From positions 248,001 to 312,000 of the forward strand of contig NZ_JAFP01000001.1 of the NCBI RefSeq assembly GCF_000526195.1: DNA of 64,000 bases, in the 5' to 3' direction. Below, one piece after another: positions 44,206-53,099 of this stretch. Numbering within the stretch: the first letter of the stretch is position 1; every line of letters begins with the position of its first letter. The position numbers were made by a program, and so were the translations under genes. The DNA comes from Hippea sp. KM1. Its GTDB lineage: Bacteria; Campylobacterota_A; Desulfurellia; Desulfurellales; Hippeaceae. Under the pieces are notes generated by a model that saw nothing but the letters and a program-made list of their open reading frames with translations, searched no databases and had not been told where the DNA came from.

Positions 44206-45479
44206 GCGAGCTGATTGAGCTTTTAAAACCCAGGGAAGTTTCGATAGATAAAAACTGCACCGTAAGGGGCTTTTCCATCGATTCACGCACCATAAAAGGG
44301 GGTGAGGCTTTTGTCGGCATAAGGGGGGGGCGGTTCGATGGGGTTGACTTTGCTTGCGATGCTGTCAGAAAGGCAAAGACATTTGCCATAGTGGAGAAGA
44401 GAATAAACTGCCCCCACATGGTTGTCGATGATGCCCTTGAGGCCTTGAAGAGACTTGCGGCGTTTAAGCTAAAAAAATCAAAAGCGGTTTCGATTGCCGT
44501 TGTTGGCTCTGTGGGTAAGACAACAACCAAGGAGCTTGTGGCGGATTTTCTATCCTGCAGGTATTCGGTTTGCAGAAGCTTTGAGAATGAAAACAACGCC
44601 ATAGGTGTGTGCAAGACGCTTTTAAGGGTTGAGGATGAGGATTTCTGTGTTGTTGAGGTGGGCATAAACAGGCCGGGTGAGATGGAGGGGATAGCGGCCT
44701 TCTTTAAGCCGGATAATGTGCTGTTTTTGAATGTTGCACCGACGCACATAGGAAACTTCAAAAACATAGAGGTCATCTTTGAGGAGAAATCCAAGATCAT
44801 AGGCGATGGTGCTAAGCTGGTTTACAATGCCGATGATGTAATGCTCAAAGAGGCCTTTGAAAACAGGGATAACTCATTCGGTTTTTGTTTCTTGCACGAT
44901 TGTGCGTTTAGGGCCAAAGGTAATGAGAGGATACAGGTAAAAGATACGATTTTTGAAAAGCCGTTTGGCTTAAACCCCTATACGGTTCTTGCCGCCTATA
45001 GCGCTGCTGAAGTCTTTGGCGGTTTTGAGGATGGGGAGTGCTTTAAAAATAAACTGGCTTCATTTGAGCCTGTAGGATACAGGATGAGGCGTGAGGTCCT
45101 TAAGGATAGGCTGTTTATTCTTGACTGCTATAACGCCAATGTAAACTCCATGAAACATGCGATTGATGAGTTATCTAAATTAAGCGGAAGGAAGTTGGCC
45201 ATATTGGGTGATATGTTTGAGCTTGGGGATATGTCTGAAGAATTCCACAGGGAGGTTGGAAGGTATTTGAACAACAAGGGTGTGGAATTGTTGGCTGTTG
45301 GCAGGGATGCCTTTTTCATCTTTGAGGGCTTCTTGGGAAGGAAACATTACTTAAAAACCAAGGTCGAAGCCGTTGAGTTTCTAAGGGATAGGCTTTCTGA
45401 ATACGATGTGATTTTGCTTAAGGCCTCACGAGGCATGAGGCTTGAGGATATATTTGAACAGCTAAGAGGGAGTCAATAG
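44190..45479 (+). CDS. murF: UDP-MurNAc-tripeptide:D-Ala-D-Ala ligase
   Basis: 429 residues from TTG 44190 within the murE end. ATP loop AVVGSVGKTTTKE and FENENNAIGVCKTLL are as in MurF; note Ser-Val in place of the usual Ser-Asn/Thr-Asn before GKTT. ILDCYNANVNSM is the conserved third region. It adds D-Ala-D-Ala. It abuts mraY exactly. Confidence 0.9.
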   Translation: MEFGIGELIELLKPREVSIDKNCTVRGFSIDSRTIKGGEAFVGIRGGRFDGVDFACDAVRKAKTFAIVEKRINCPHMVVDDALEALKRLAAFKLKKSKAVSIAVVGSVGKTTTKELVADFLSCRYSVCRSFENENNAIGVCKTLLRVEDEDFCVVEVGINRPGEMEGIAAFFKPDNVLFLNVAPTHIGNFKNIEVIFEEKSKIIGDGAKLVYNADDVMLKEAFENRDNSFGFCFLHDCAFRAKGNERIQVKDTIFEKPFGLNPYTVLAAYSAAEVFGGFEDGECFKNKLASFEPVGYRMRREVLKDRLFILDCYNANVNSMKHAIDELSKLSGRKLAILGDMFELGDMSEEFHREVGRYLNNKGVELLAVGRDAFFIFEGFLGRKHYLKTKVEAVEFLRDRLSEYDVILLKASRGMRLEDIFEQLRGSQ

Positions 45480-46571
45480 ATGCTTTACTATATCTTCTAT
45501 CAAAAGTTAATTGGTTTGTTTTCCCCGTTTAATGTTTTTCATTACATAACATTCAGGATGATCATGGCTTCACTTACATCGCTTGGTTTGTCTTTGTGGT
45601 TGGGCAGGATTCTAATCCCTAAGCTTAAGAGTATGCAATTTGAGGATAGTTTTAAGGGGTATGAGCCTCAGACGCATAAACAGAAAAGCGGCACCCCCAC
45701 GGTGGGCGGGCTTATCATATGGGGCGGTTTCTTTGCATCGGCCCTGATGTGGATACGGTTTGATTCACCGCTTGTATGGGTAGTGTTGCTTGGGAGTTTT
45801 CTGTTTATGCTTATAGGCTTTTTGGATGATTTGCTGAAGATAAAGAGGGGCAAGAACAACGGACTTAAGGCCAGGACAAAGTTCTTTTTACAAACAGTTG
45901 TGGGGGTTGTTGTATCTTTGTTGATCTTTAGGATTGAGAACATATTGACGGGTTGTGCAGGTTGTCTCTATTTGCCGTTTATTAAACAGGGTGTCTTTGA
46001 TCTTGGCTATTTCTATCTGATTATAGCCGTTTTTGTTATAGTGGGCAGCTCAAACGCTGTAAATCTGACAGATGGCCTTGATGGGTTGGCCACCGGTCCT
46101 TCTTTAACCACGATATTCTCCTTGACGGTTTTTGCCTATGCCACGGGTAATGCCATATTCTCCCGCTATCTGCACCTTCCGTATGTTGTGGGTGCTGGCG
46201 AGATTAGCGTGTTGCTTGCCGCCCTGTCCGGTTCTCTGTTGGGATTTTTGTGGTATAACTGCTATCCGGCCGAGGTGTTTATGGGCGATACGGGCTCCTT
46301 GGCTTTGGGCGGTTTTTTGGGGATAGTGGCTGTGGCTATTAAGGAGGAGGTTGTCCTTGCCATAGCCGGTGGTATATTTGTTTTGGAGACCGTATCGGTG
46401 ATTATACAGGTTGCAAGCTATAAGACCACCGGCGAGCGCATATTCCGCATGGCCCCGATCCATCACCACTTCGAGCTAAAGGGGTGGCCTGAATCGAAGG
46501 TTATCGTCAGGTTCTGGATAATATCGTTGGTGCTGGCCTTGTTGAGCTTGACGGCGCTTAAGTTGAGGTGA
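45480..46571 (+). CDS. mraY: Phospho-MurNAc-pentapeptide transferase
   Basis: 363 residues, about ten membrane helices. The motifs GTPTVGG, LIGFLDD, the catalytic NLTDGLDGLATG and MAPIHHHFELKGW are all present. It transfers phospho-MurNAc-pentapeptide to undecaprenyl phosphate, the same lipid PglC uses. The stop overlaps the murD GTG start. Confidence 0.96.
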   Translation: MLYYIFYQKLIGLFSPFNVFHYITFRMIMASLTSLGLSLWLGRILIPKLKSMQFEDSFKGYEPQTHKQKSGTPTVGGLIIWGGFFASALMWIRFDSPLVWVVLLGSFLFMLIGFLDDLLKIKRGKNNGLKARTKFFLQTVVGVVVSLLIFRIENILTGCAGCLYLPFIKQGVFDLGYFYLIIAVFVIVGSSNAVNLTDGLDGLATGPSLTTIFSLTVFAYATGNAIFSRYLHLPYVVGAGEISVLLAALSGSLLGFLWYNCYPAEVFMGDTGSLALGGFLGIVAVAIKEEVVLAIAGGIFVLETVSVIIQVASYKTTGERIFRMAPIHHHFELKGWPESKVIVRFWIISLVLALLSLTALKLR

Positions 46572-47881
46572 GTATGCTGGTCGGTGTGGTTGGTTTTGGA
46601 AAAAGCGGGCAGGCTGCATACAGGCTGCTTAAGGATAGAGGCTTTGATGTCTATGTGTTTGACGATAGGGTTGAGCTTAATGGCGATGGTTTGTTTGGTA
46701 AGGATAGGGCGGATAGGTTCTTTGATATTGAATTTGATGAGGTTGTCCTAAGCCCGGGTATAAAGCCGTACCATCCGTTTGTTAAGCACTGCATAGAGAG
46801 ACGGATAAGGATTATAAGCGAACTTGAGCTTGGCTATAGGTATGCGAAAGGCGAAATAATTGCAATAACAGGCACAAACGGTAAATCGACCACCGTTGCC
46901 CTGGTGGAGAGGATTCTGAAAGGGTCGAGCAGAAAGGCCTTAGCATGTGGTAATTACGGTCTGCCTCTGAGTGAGGCCGTTTTTTTTGATGCGGATTACT
47001 ATGTGGTTGAAGCAAGCAGCTATCAGCTTGAGTTTATAGACGGTTTTAGGCCCCACATAGCGGCTATTTTAAATATAGCCTTTGACCATCTGGGCTGGCA
47101 TGGGAGTATGGATAATTACATAGAGGCCAAAAAGAAGATATACAAAAACCAGACGAATAGGGATTTCTTCATAAAGAACGATAGCGATGGGTATAGCTTT
47201 GATGGTAAGGCTGAGTTGTTTTTGGTTTCATCGAAAAGCAGGGATGCCGATTGTTTTTATAACAGAGACGGCGTTGTTGTAAATAGGCCTGATAGGCTTA
47301 AGATAGATAAAACAGGACTATTTGGTTCTAAGGTCTTTGAGAATGTTGCATTCGCATCGGTTATTGGCCTTTTGTGCGGTGTTCAGGGGAAAATAATAAA
47401 GGAGGTGGTTGGAGCGATGAGTAATTTAGACCACAGGATAGAGTTTGTCGATGAGATTGAAGGGGTTAAGTTTTACAACGATTCTAAGGCCACGAACTTG
47501 GATGCCGTTGAGGCGGCTATAAATTCGTTTGATGAAGATGTGGGTATCGTTTTGATATTGGGGGGAAAGCACAAGGGTGAGCCTTACTCTAAGCTGTTGC
47601 CGCTGTTTGAAAAGAGGGTTAAGGCTATTGTTGTTTACGGTGATGATAGAAAGCTCATATTGACAGAGCTTGAGAAGTTTTTACCCATACCGCTGCCTGC
47701 TTTGAATATCTGGGGTGCCGTTAGGGCCGCCTTTGAGGTGGCAGCAAAGGGTGATGTGGTGTTGTTTAGCCCGGGTGGTTCAAGTTGCGGGCCTTATAAG
47801 AACTTTGAGGAGCGTGGAGAGGCTTTCAAGGAGGAGGTAAAGAAGTTTAAGAAGGAGTATGAAGAAGTCCCCCTGGTTTAG
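46568..47881 (+). CDS. murD: UDP-MurNAc-L-alanine:D-glutamate ligase
   Basis: 437 residues from GTG 46568 (GTGA overlap), or ATG two codons on. Rossmann start VGVVGFGKSGQAA, ATP loop AITGTNGKSTTVALV, ILNIAFDHLGWHGSMDNY, and the C-terminal KFYNDSKATNLDAVEAAI. It overlaps ftsW by 23 nt. Confidence 0.95.
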   Translation: MSMLVGVVGFGKSGQAAYRLLKDRGFDVYVFDDRVELNGDGLFGKDRADRFFDIEFDEVVLSPGIKPYHPFVKHCIERRIRIISELELGYRYAKGEIIAITGTNGKSTTVALVERILKGSSRKALACGNYGLPLSEAVFFDADYYVVEASSYQLEFIDGFRPHIAAILNIAFDHLGWHGSMDNYIEAKKKIYKNQTNRDFFIKNDSDGYSFDGKAELFLVSSKSRDADCFYNRDGVVVNRPDRLKIDKTGLFGSKVFENVAFASVIGLLCGVQGKIIKEVVGAMSNLDHRIEFVDEIEGVKFYNDSKATNLDAVEAAINSFDEDVGIVLILGGKHKGEPYSKLLPLFEKRVKAIVVYGDDRKLILTELEKFLPIPLPALNIWGAVRAAFEVAAKGDVVLFSPGGSSCGPYKNFEERGEAFKEEVKKFKKEYEEVPLV

Positions 47882-48953
47882 GCCATCTTTTATTATTTTG
47901 CCATACTTTCTTTTGCTTGCTATAGGCATAGTTGAGGTGTGGTCGTCCTCTTACTATTTTGCGTTTAAGAGGTTTTCAGACCCCAACTTCTTTCTTAAAA
48001 GGCAGGCGGTCTTTGCTTCTTTATCCATAGCGGTTGCCTGGTTTTTTTCTGTTCTCAACTATAGGTTCTTGAAGAAAATATCGCTGATTTTGGTTGTTTT
48101 TGCCCTGTTTTTGCTTGTGTTTTTACACATAGACGGTGTGAATGTCAGAGGGGCGACCCGATGGCTCAAGATAGGCAGATTTATGTTTGAGCCCAGCGGG
48201 TTTGCCCAACTGGCTTTGTTGATATATATAGCCGATTTTATCAGCAGGAAGCAGCAGTTTAAGGATGACATCACAAGGGGCGTGATGCCTGTGGCAGCTG
48301 TTGTTGGTATCTTCTTTCTGCTTATTGCTGTTGAGCCGGATGTCGGGAGTGCTGCACTCTTAATATTGGTGTTTTTGATTATGATATATGTGTTTGGTTA
48401 TAAGCCCAAGCATATCGTAATGCTTGTTATGCCTGCTGCCGTTGTCGCTGCGGCTGTGATCTATACAAACCCCAACAAGGTTCAGAGGGTTATAAACTTC
48501 TTTATCACAGGCAAGGTCAACTATCAGGTGGAGCACGCCCTGGTTGCCTTAGGCAGCGGCGGGCTTTTGGGTGCAGGGCCTGCTAAGGGTATATACAAAA
48601 GCCTCTTTGTGCCGGATTCCTATAACGATTTTATTATGGCGGGTATCGGTGAGGATTTCGGGTTCTTGGGCGTTCTGGCCGTTATCGTGCTTCTATCTTT
48701 TCTGCTGTTGTTTGTGTTTGAGGTGTCGGTTAGGTGCAAGGATACATTTGGCAAGGCCTTAAGCTTCGGCGTGGGCGTTTTGTTGTCTTTGGAGGCCATT
48801 ATTAACCTATTTAGCGTTTACCATATCATGCCGCCAAAGGGTATTACCATGCCTCTTTTGAGCTATGGGGGAACATCGCTTCTTGTTGATGGTGCCTTGA
48901 TTGGTATGGTTTTGAGTGTTTATAGAAGGTGTCCCAATGGAGAAGAAGCTTAA
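47859..48953 (+). CDS. ftsW: SEDS-family peptidoglycan glycosyltransferase FtsW
   Basis: 364 residues, about ten helices. NVRGATRWLKIG, AVEPDVGSAAL (with the catalytic-Asp region), GEDFGFLG and the C-terminal MPPKGITMPLLSYGGTSLL are SEDS signatures. FtsW polymerises lipid II at the septum; RodA is the alternative, but the position after murD favours FtsW. murG and murC, which commonly follow, are absent. Confidence 0.92.
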   Translation: MKKSPWFRPSFIILPYFLLLAIGIVEVWSSSYYFAFKRFSDPNFFLKRQAVFASLSIAVAWFFSVLNYRFLKKISLILVVFALFLLVFLHIDGVNVRGATRWLKIGRFMFEPSGFAQLALLIYIADFISRKQQFKDDITRGVMPVAAVVGIFFLLIAVEPDVGSAALLILVFLIMIYVFGYKPKHIVMLVMPAAVVAAAVIYTNPNKVQRVINFFITGKVNYQVEHALVALGSGGLLGAGPAKGIYKSLFVPDSYNDFIMAGIGEDFGFLGVLAVIVLLSFLLLFVFEVSVRCKDTFGKALSFGVGVLLSLEAIINLFSVYHIMPPKGITMPLLSYGGTSLLVDGALIGMVLSVYRRCPNGEEA

Positions 48954-49575
48954 GTATTTGTTTAAGAGTGAGATCTATGATATTTATATTGTCAGGCATC
49001 CAGAGGTTGAGAATTATTATAGGAATGTATTTAACGGGCATATAGATGTGGATCTTTCTGAAAGGGGTTATAAGCAGGCTGAGGAGCTTGTCAGGTTTTT
49101 TGAGGATAAGAACATACGGTATGTTTATACATCGCCCCTTAAGCGGTGCAGGGTGGTGGCCGATGGGTTTGAAAAGACCCGTGTGATTGTGGATGAGAGG
49201 CTTAAGGAGCGCTCCTTTGGTATATTTGAGTCTTTAAGCTGGGAGGAGATTGAGTATAGGTTTCCAGAGGAGGCAAGAGCTTTTTTGGATGATCCGTTCT
49301 TTTACAGACCCAAAAACGGTGAGAGTTTTGAAGATGTGCACAAGAGGGTTAAGGATTTTATCTCAGAAAGGCTTTCTTCGTTGGATGGTAATGTGTTGAT
49401 AGTGGCGCACGGAGGGGTGAACAGGGTCTTTATAATGGAGTTTTTGTCCCTTAAGGGCAGCTCTGTTTTGAATATATCACAGGACTATGCCTGCATAAAC
49501 CACTTTGAAAGCGATGGCGATTTTATGCTGGTAAAGCTTATAAACGGGAAGGTGTGTTTTGATAGGGGTGTTTGA
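48937..49575 (+). CDS. Histidine phosphatase-family protein
   Basis: 212 residues from ATG 48937, behind AGAAGGTG in the ftsW tail. The phosphohistidine motif reads VRHPEVE, so Pro replaces the usual Gly of RHG. YTSPLKRC, the Glu in KERSFGIFESL and VAHGGVNR complete the active site. It is like CobC/GpmB-type small-molecule phosphatases; the substrate is unknown. It overlaps murI by 17 nt, which hints at a role tied to the cell wall operon but does not prove one. Confidence 0.8.
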   Translation: MEKKLKYLFKSEIYDIYIVRHPEVENYYRNVFNGHIDVDLSERGYKQAEELVRFFEDKNIRYVYTSPLKRCRVVADGFEKTRVIVDERLKERSFGIFESLSWEEIEYRFPEEARAFLDDPFFYRPKNGESFEDVHKRVKDFISERLSSLDGNVLIVAHGGVNRVFIMEFLSLKGSSVLNISQDYACINHFESDGDFMLVKLINGKVCFDRGV

Positions 49576-50314
49576 TTCCGGCGTAGGAGGCTTGAGCGTT
49601 GTTAAGCAGCTCCTTGGAGCGTTTAATTCAGATATAGTGTATTTAGGCGATACGGCCAGGCTTCCCTATGGGACAAAGTCCAAGGATACGGTTCTTAAAT
49701 ATTCGCTTCAGAATGCGGAATTTTTATCTAAATTTGGTGTTGATGCTATTGTTGTTGCGTGCAATACGGCAAGCAGTGTTGCCATAGATGCTCTAAGGGA
49801 GAGGTTTAACCTGCCCGTATTTGGCGTTATTGAACCGGCCGCCAGACTTGCAGCTGGGTTTAAAAAGGTGTGCGTTATAGGCACAACCTCAACAATACAG
49901 AGCAATGCCTATCCAAAAAAGATAGCTAAGTATAGCGCCTCTTGCGGGGTTGTTCAGAGGCCCTGTCCTTTGTTTGTGCCGCTGGTTGAGGAGGGCTGGC
50001 TTGATGATGAGATCACCTATGCAGTAGCCAGGAGGTATTTGGGTGATTTGAACTGCGAGGCGCTGATTTTGGGTTGCACGCACTATCCACTGCTTAGGGG
50101 TGTCATACGGGATATTATGGGGGATGGTGTAAGGCTTATAGATAGCGGTGAGGCCTTGGTTGAGGAGCTTAAAGTTAGAGGGCTTGAGGGGCTGTTTAAG
50201 GGAAGCGGCAGACTAATTTGCTATACGACCGATTCTGAGGAGAAGTTTGCCAGATTGGGCAGTATGTTTTTAGGTAAGCAGTTTAACGGCGTTAAGCTTG
50301 TTGATTTGGGGTAG
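49559..50314 (+). CDS. murI: Glutamate racemase
   Basis: 251 residues from TTG 49559 with GGAAGG upstream; no ATG or GTG gives a fitting start. GVFDSGVGGLSVVK, VVACNTASS with the first catalytic Cys, and GCTHYPLL with the second. It makes D-glutamate for MurD. Confidence 0.94.
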   Translation: MIGVFDSGVGGLSVVKQLLGAFNSDIVYLGDTARLPYGTKSKDTVLKYSLQNAEFLSKFGVDAIVVACNTASSVAIDALRERFNLPVFGVIEPAARLAAGFKKVCVIGTTSTIQSNAYPKKIAKYSASCGVVQRPCPLFVPLVEEGWLDDEITYAVARRYLGDLNCEALILGCTHYPLLRGVIRDIMGDGVRLIDSGEALVEELKVRGLEGLFKGSGRLICYTTDSEEKFARLGSMFLGKQFNGVKLVDLG

Positions 50315-50317
50315 CCT

Positions 50318-50938
50318 ATGGGTTATATAGCGGTAATCGATTACGATAGTGGCAATGTCAGGAGTGTCTCTAAGGCGGTTGAGTTTGTTGGCTATGAGGC
50401 AAAGCTGACCAACAACAGGGATGAAATCCTGTCAAGCGATGGTGTTATATTGCCGGGCGTTGGCGCCTTTGGCGATTGCATGGACAAGCTTAAAGGGTAT
50501 GGGCTTGTTGATGTAATCTATAGGGTGGTTGAGGATGGAAAGCCCTTTCTTGGCATCTGCGTCGGTTTGCAGCTTTTGTTTGAGGAGAGCGAGGAGTTTG
50601 GTCTGCATAAGGGTTTTGGTTTTATTAAGGGCAGGGTTGTTAGGTTTGAGGGCAAAGGCCTGAAGGTGCCCCATATGGGTTGGAATACGGTAAAAATAGA
50701 AAAACAGAACAGGCTCCTTGAGGGTATAAACGATAACAGCTTCTTCTATTTTGTGCACTCCTATTACGGTGTGGCCTTGGATGGTTCGGCGATTGCAAGG
50801 TGTAATTACGGTGTGGATTTTACTGTAGCCGTAAATGTGGGTAATGTGTGGGGGGTGCAGTTCCATCCAGAAAAGAGCCAATCTTTGGGGCTTAGGGTGT
50901 TGAAAAACTTTTGTGATATTTGTGAGGGTAAGCCATGA
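50318..50938 (+). CDS. hisH: Imidazole glycerol phosphate synthase, glutaminase subunit
   Basis: 206 residues, class I glutaminase. The nucleophile Cys is in FLGICVGLQLLFEES, and the His-Glu pair is in GVQFHPEKS. It supplies ammonia to HisF, which is not in the window. It overlaps hisA by ATGA. Confidence 0.95.
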   Translation: MGYIAVIDYDSGNVRSVSKAVEFVGYEAKLTNNRDEILSSDGVILPGVGAFGDCMDKLKGYGLVDVIYRVVEDGKPFLGICVGLQLLFEESEEFGLHKGFGFIKGRVVRFEGKGLKVPHMGWNTVKIEKQNRLLEGINDNSFFYFVHSYYGVALDGSAIARCNYGVDFTVAVNVGNVWGVQFHPEKSQSLGLRVLKNFCDICEGKP

Positions 50939-51663
50939 TAGTAATTCCTGCAATAGACCTTATGGATGGCAAAGCGGTCAGGCTTGTGCGGGGCAGAAGG
51001 GATAATGTTAAGATTTACCATGAAAACCCGATAGAGTTGGTGGAGTATTTCAATAGCTTAAACATCAAGCGCATACATCTGGTTGATTTAGATGCGGCCT
51101 TTAGCGGTGGAGATAAGAACAACCTAAAGCTCATAGAGGAGATGGTTCAAAAGAGTAAGGCCATGGTTGAGGTTGGCGGCGGTATGAGGAGCCTTGAGGA
51201 TGTGGAGAGGGTCTTCTCATCAGGGGCAGCCAGGGTTGTTATAGGAACCATGCCTGTTAAGAATCCAGAGGAGTTTGATAGGGTTGTTGAACTTTTTAGG
51301 GATAGGATCATTGCCGGCGTTGATGTCGATAACGGTTTTGTCAGGATATTGGGCTGGCAGGAGGATAGCAAGATAGAATACATATCGTTTTTGCTTAAGA
51401 TGAGGGATAAGGGCATAAAGGAGGCTATAATAACCGATATAAGCAGGGATGGCACACTAAGCGGGGTGAATGAGGAGTTTTACAGGGAGATTGCCGTAAG
51501 AACCGACTTAGACATAATAGTTTCTGGTGGTGTTAGGGATATAGACGATATAAAGAGGGTGAAAAGGCTTGAGCAGTTCGGCGTTATCGGTGTTATAGTG
51601 GGTAAGGCGATGTATGAAAAAACCCTATCTTTAGAAGAGGCTATGGAGTTGTGCCATGCTTAA
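50935..51663 (+). CDS. hisA: ProFAR isomerase HisA
   Basis: 242 residues, TIM barrel. IPAIDLMDGKAVRLVRG holds the first catalytic Asp, and GVDVDNGFVRILGWQE the second region; phosphate loops are EVGGGMRS and VSGGVRD. It is histidine pathway step four. It overlaps the next gene by 8 nt. Confidence 0.95.
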   Translation: MIVIPAIDLMDGKAVRLVRGRRDNVKIYHENPIELVEYFNSLNIKRIHLVDLDAAFSGGDKNNLKLIEEMVQKSKAMVEVGGGMRSLEDVERVFSSGAARVVIGTMPVKNPEEFDRVVELFRDRIIAGVDVDNGFVRILGWQEDSKIEYISFLLKMRDKGIKEAIITDISRDGTLSGVNEEFYREIAVRTDLDIIVSGGVRDIDDIKRVKRLEQFGVIGVIVGKAMYEKTLSLEEAMELCHA

Positions 51664-52483
51664 GATAACAACGCTTGTTGAGAATACGGCTATTAAGGCC
51701 AGATTCAGGGCTGAGCACGGATTGAGCATGTTGATAGAAAAGGATGGCGAGCTTGTTTTGTTTGATACTGGACAGACCGATGCTTTAATCCATAATGCGA
51801 AGCTTTTGGGCGTGGATCTGTCGAGGATTGATAAGGTTATCTTGTCTCATGGACATTATGACCACGGGGGTGGGCTTAAATATCTGCTTGATTATGCAAA
51901 GCCCGTTGTTTATGCCCATCCTGAGATATTCAGAAAGAGATACTCAAAGCTCAGCGATGATGGCAATTTGAGGTATATAGGCATAGAGGATAGGGAGTTT
52001 TTTGAATCCAGAGGGGCGAGGTTTGTTTTGTCTGAAGAACCCATAGAGGTTGTAAAGGGCGTGTGGACAAGCGGTTTTGTAAATATGGTGAATGATTTTG
52101 AAAGTGTGGATAAGAACTTTGTCTATGAAAGGGATGGAGAGCTTGTCAAGGATAATGTTGATGATGACTTAAGCGTGTTTATTGAGCTTAACAGCGGGTT
52201 GTTTGTGCTGTTTGGGTGTGCCCATAGGGGCATAATAAACATCATGAGGCAGGCTGAAGATACCTTTGATAGATGTGTTTCTGGTTTTTTGGGCGGCACA
52301 CATTTGGGCCCTGCCGATGAACTTCAAAGAAAAAAAACCATAGAAGCCTTAAGAGAGATGGATTTGAGGATTATGGGGCCTTCCCACTGCACCGGCCTTT
52401 TGATGACATCGAGGATGTACTGTGAGTTTGGCGATAGGGTGGTGTTTAACAATGTGGGTGTTATAACGGTTGTGGAGGATTGA
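51656..52483 (+). CDS. MBL-fold metallohydrolase
   Basis: 275 residues. The metal-binding HxHxDH motif is in SHGHYDHGGGL, with further ligands in FGCAHRG and MGPSHCTG. It resembles archaeal/bacterial 7,8-dihydropterin-6-methyl-PABA-phosphate synthase homologues, whose role in bacteria is unclear. It is coupled to hisA; no functional link is evident. Confidence 0.8.
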   Translation: MLKITTLVENTAIKARFRAEHGLSMLIEKDGELVLFDTGQTDALIHNAKLLGVDLSRIDKVILSHGHYDHGGGLKYLLDYAKPVVYAHPEIFRKRYSKLSDDGNLRYIGIEDREFFESRGARFVLSEEPIEVVKGVWTSGFVNMVNDFESVDKNFVYERDGELVKDNVDDDLSVFIELNSGLFVLFGCAHRGIINIMRQAEDTFDRCVSGFLGGTHLGPADELQRKKTIEALREMDLRIMGPSHCTGLLMTSRMYCEFGDRVVFNNVGVITVVED

Positions 52484-52484
52484 T

Positions 52485-53099
52485 ATGAGGGGTGTGTTGT
52501 TTGAGGGCAATTTTATCTGTCCGAGTAAGGTTGTGTGTATAGCAAGGAACTATGTTGAACACATAAAGGAGTTAAACAACGAGCAGCCGGGTAATATAAC
52601 GCTGTTTATAAAGCCCAATAGCTCTGTATCGACCGAGCTGTTTTTGCCTAAGTTTGGAAGGTGCCATTATGAGGGTGAGATAAGCCTGCTTGTTAAGGAT
52701 GGTGATTTTGTTGGTGTGGGTTTTGGTATAGATCTGACGATAAGGGATATGCAGAGTGTTTTAAAGGAGAAGGAGCTGCCGTGGGAGAAGGCCAAGGCAT
52801 TCGATAATGCGGCTGTTTTTAGCGATTTTGTGGCTATAGATAGGGCCGATATAGATGGGCTGGGTATAGAGTTGTACATAAATGGAGACCTAAAGCAGAA
52901 GGGCGATGTCTCTTTGATGATAAACAAGCCGTATGAGATACTAAATGAGGCAAAAAAATACTTTAGCTTCTGTGATTACGATATATTGATGACAGGCACA
53001 CCCAAGGGTGTTGGCGAATTTAAAGAAGGTGATAGGTTTTTAGGCAGAATACTTCTAAATGGTAAGGTGGTAATTGAAAAAGAGTGGGTCGTAAAATGA
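52485..53099 (+). CDS. Fumarylacetoacetate hydrolase-family protein
   Basis: 204 residues from ATG 52485 with GGAGG upstream. The family segments are KVVCIARNYVEHIKEL, the metal-binding YEGEISLLV with FGIDLTIRDMQ, and MTGTPKGVGEFKEGD. Short FAH-domain proteins include acylpyruvases and oxaloacetate tautomerases/decarboxylases. The latter would suit a TCA-based metabolism (inference). The last residues overlap the STT3 gene by ATGA. Confidence 0.82.
   Translation: MRGVLFEGNFICPSKVVCIARNYVEHIKELNNEQPGNITLFIKPNSSVSTELFLPKFGRCHYEGEISLLVKDGDFVGVGFGIDLTIRDMQSVLKEKELPWEKAKAFDNAAVFSDFVAIDRADIDGLGIELYINGDLKQKGDVSLMINKPYEILNEAKKYFSFCDYDILMTGTPKGVGEFKEGDRFLGRILLNGKVVIEKEWVVK

Noticed and set aside
44033-44800. 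255-codon minus-strand frame across murE and murF
   Set aside because: Antisense to two solid overlapping Mur ligase genes; Ser/Leu-rich composition typical of a complementary-strand shadow.
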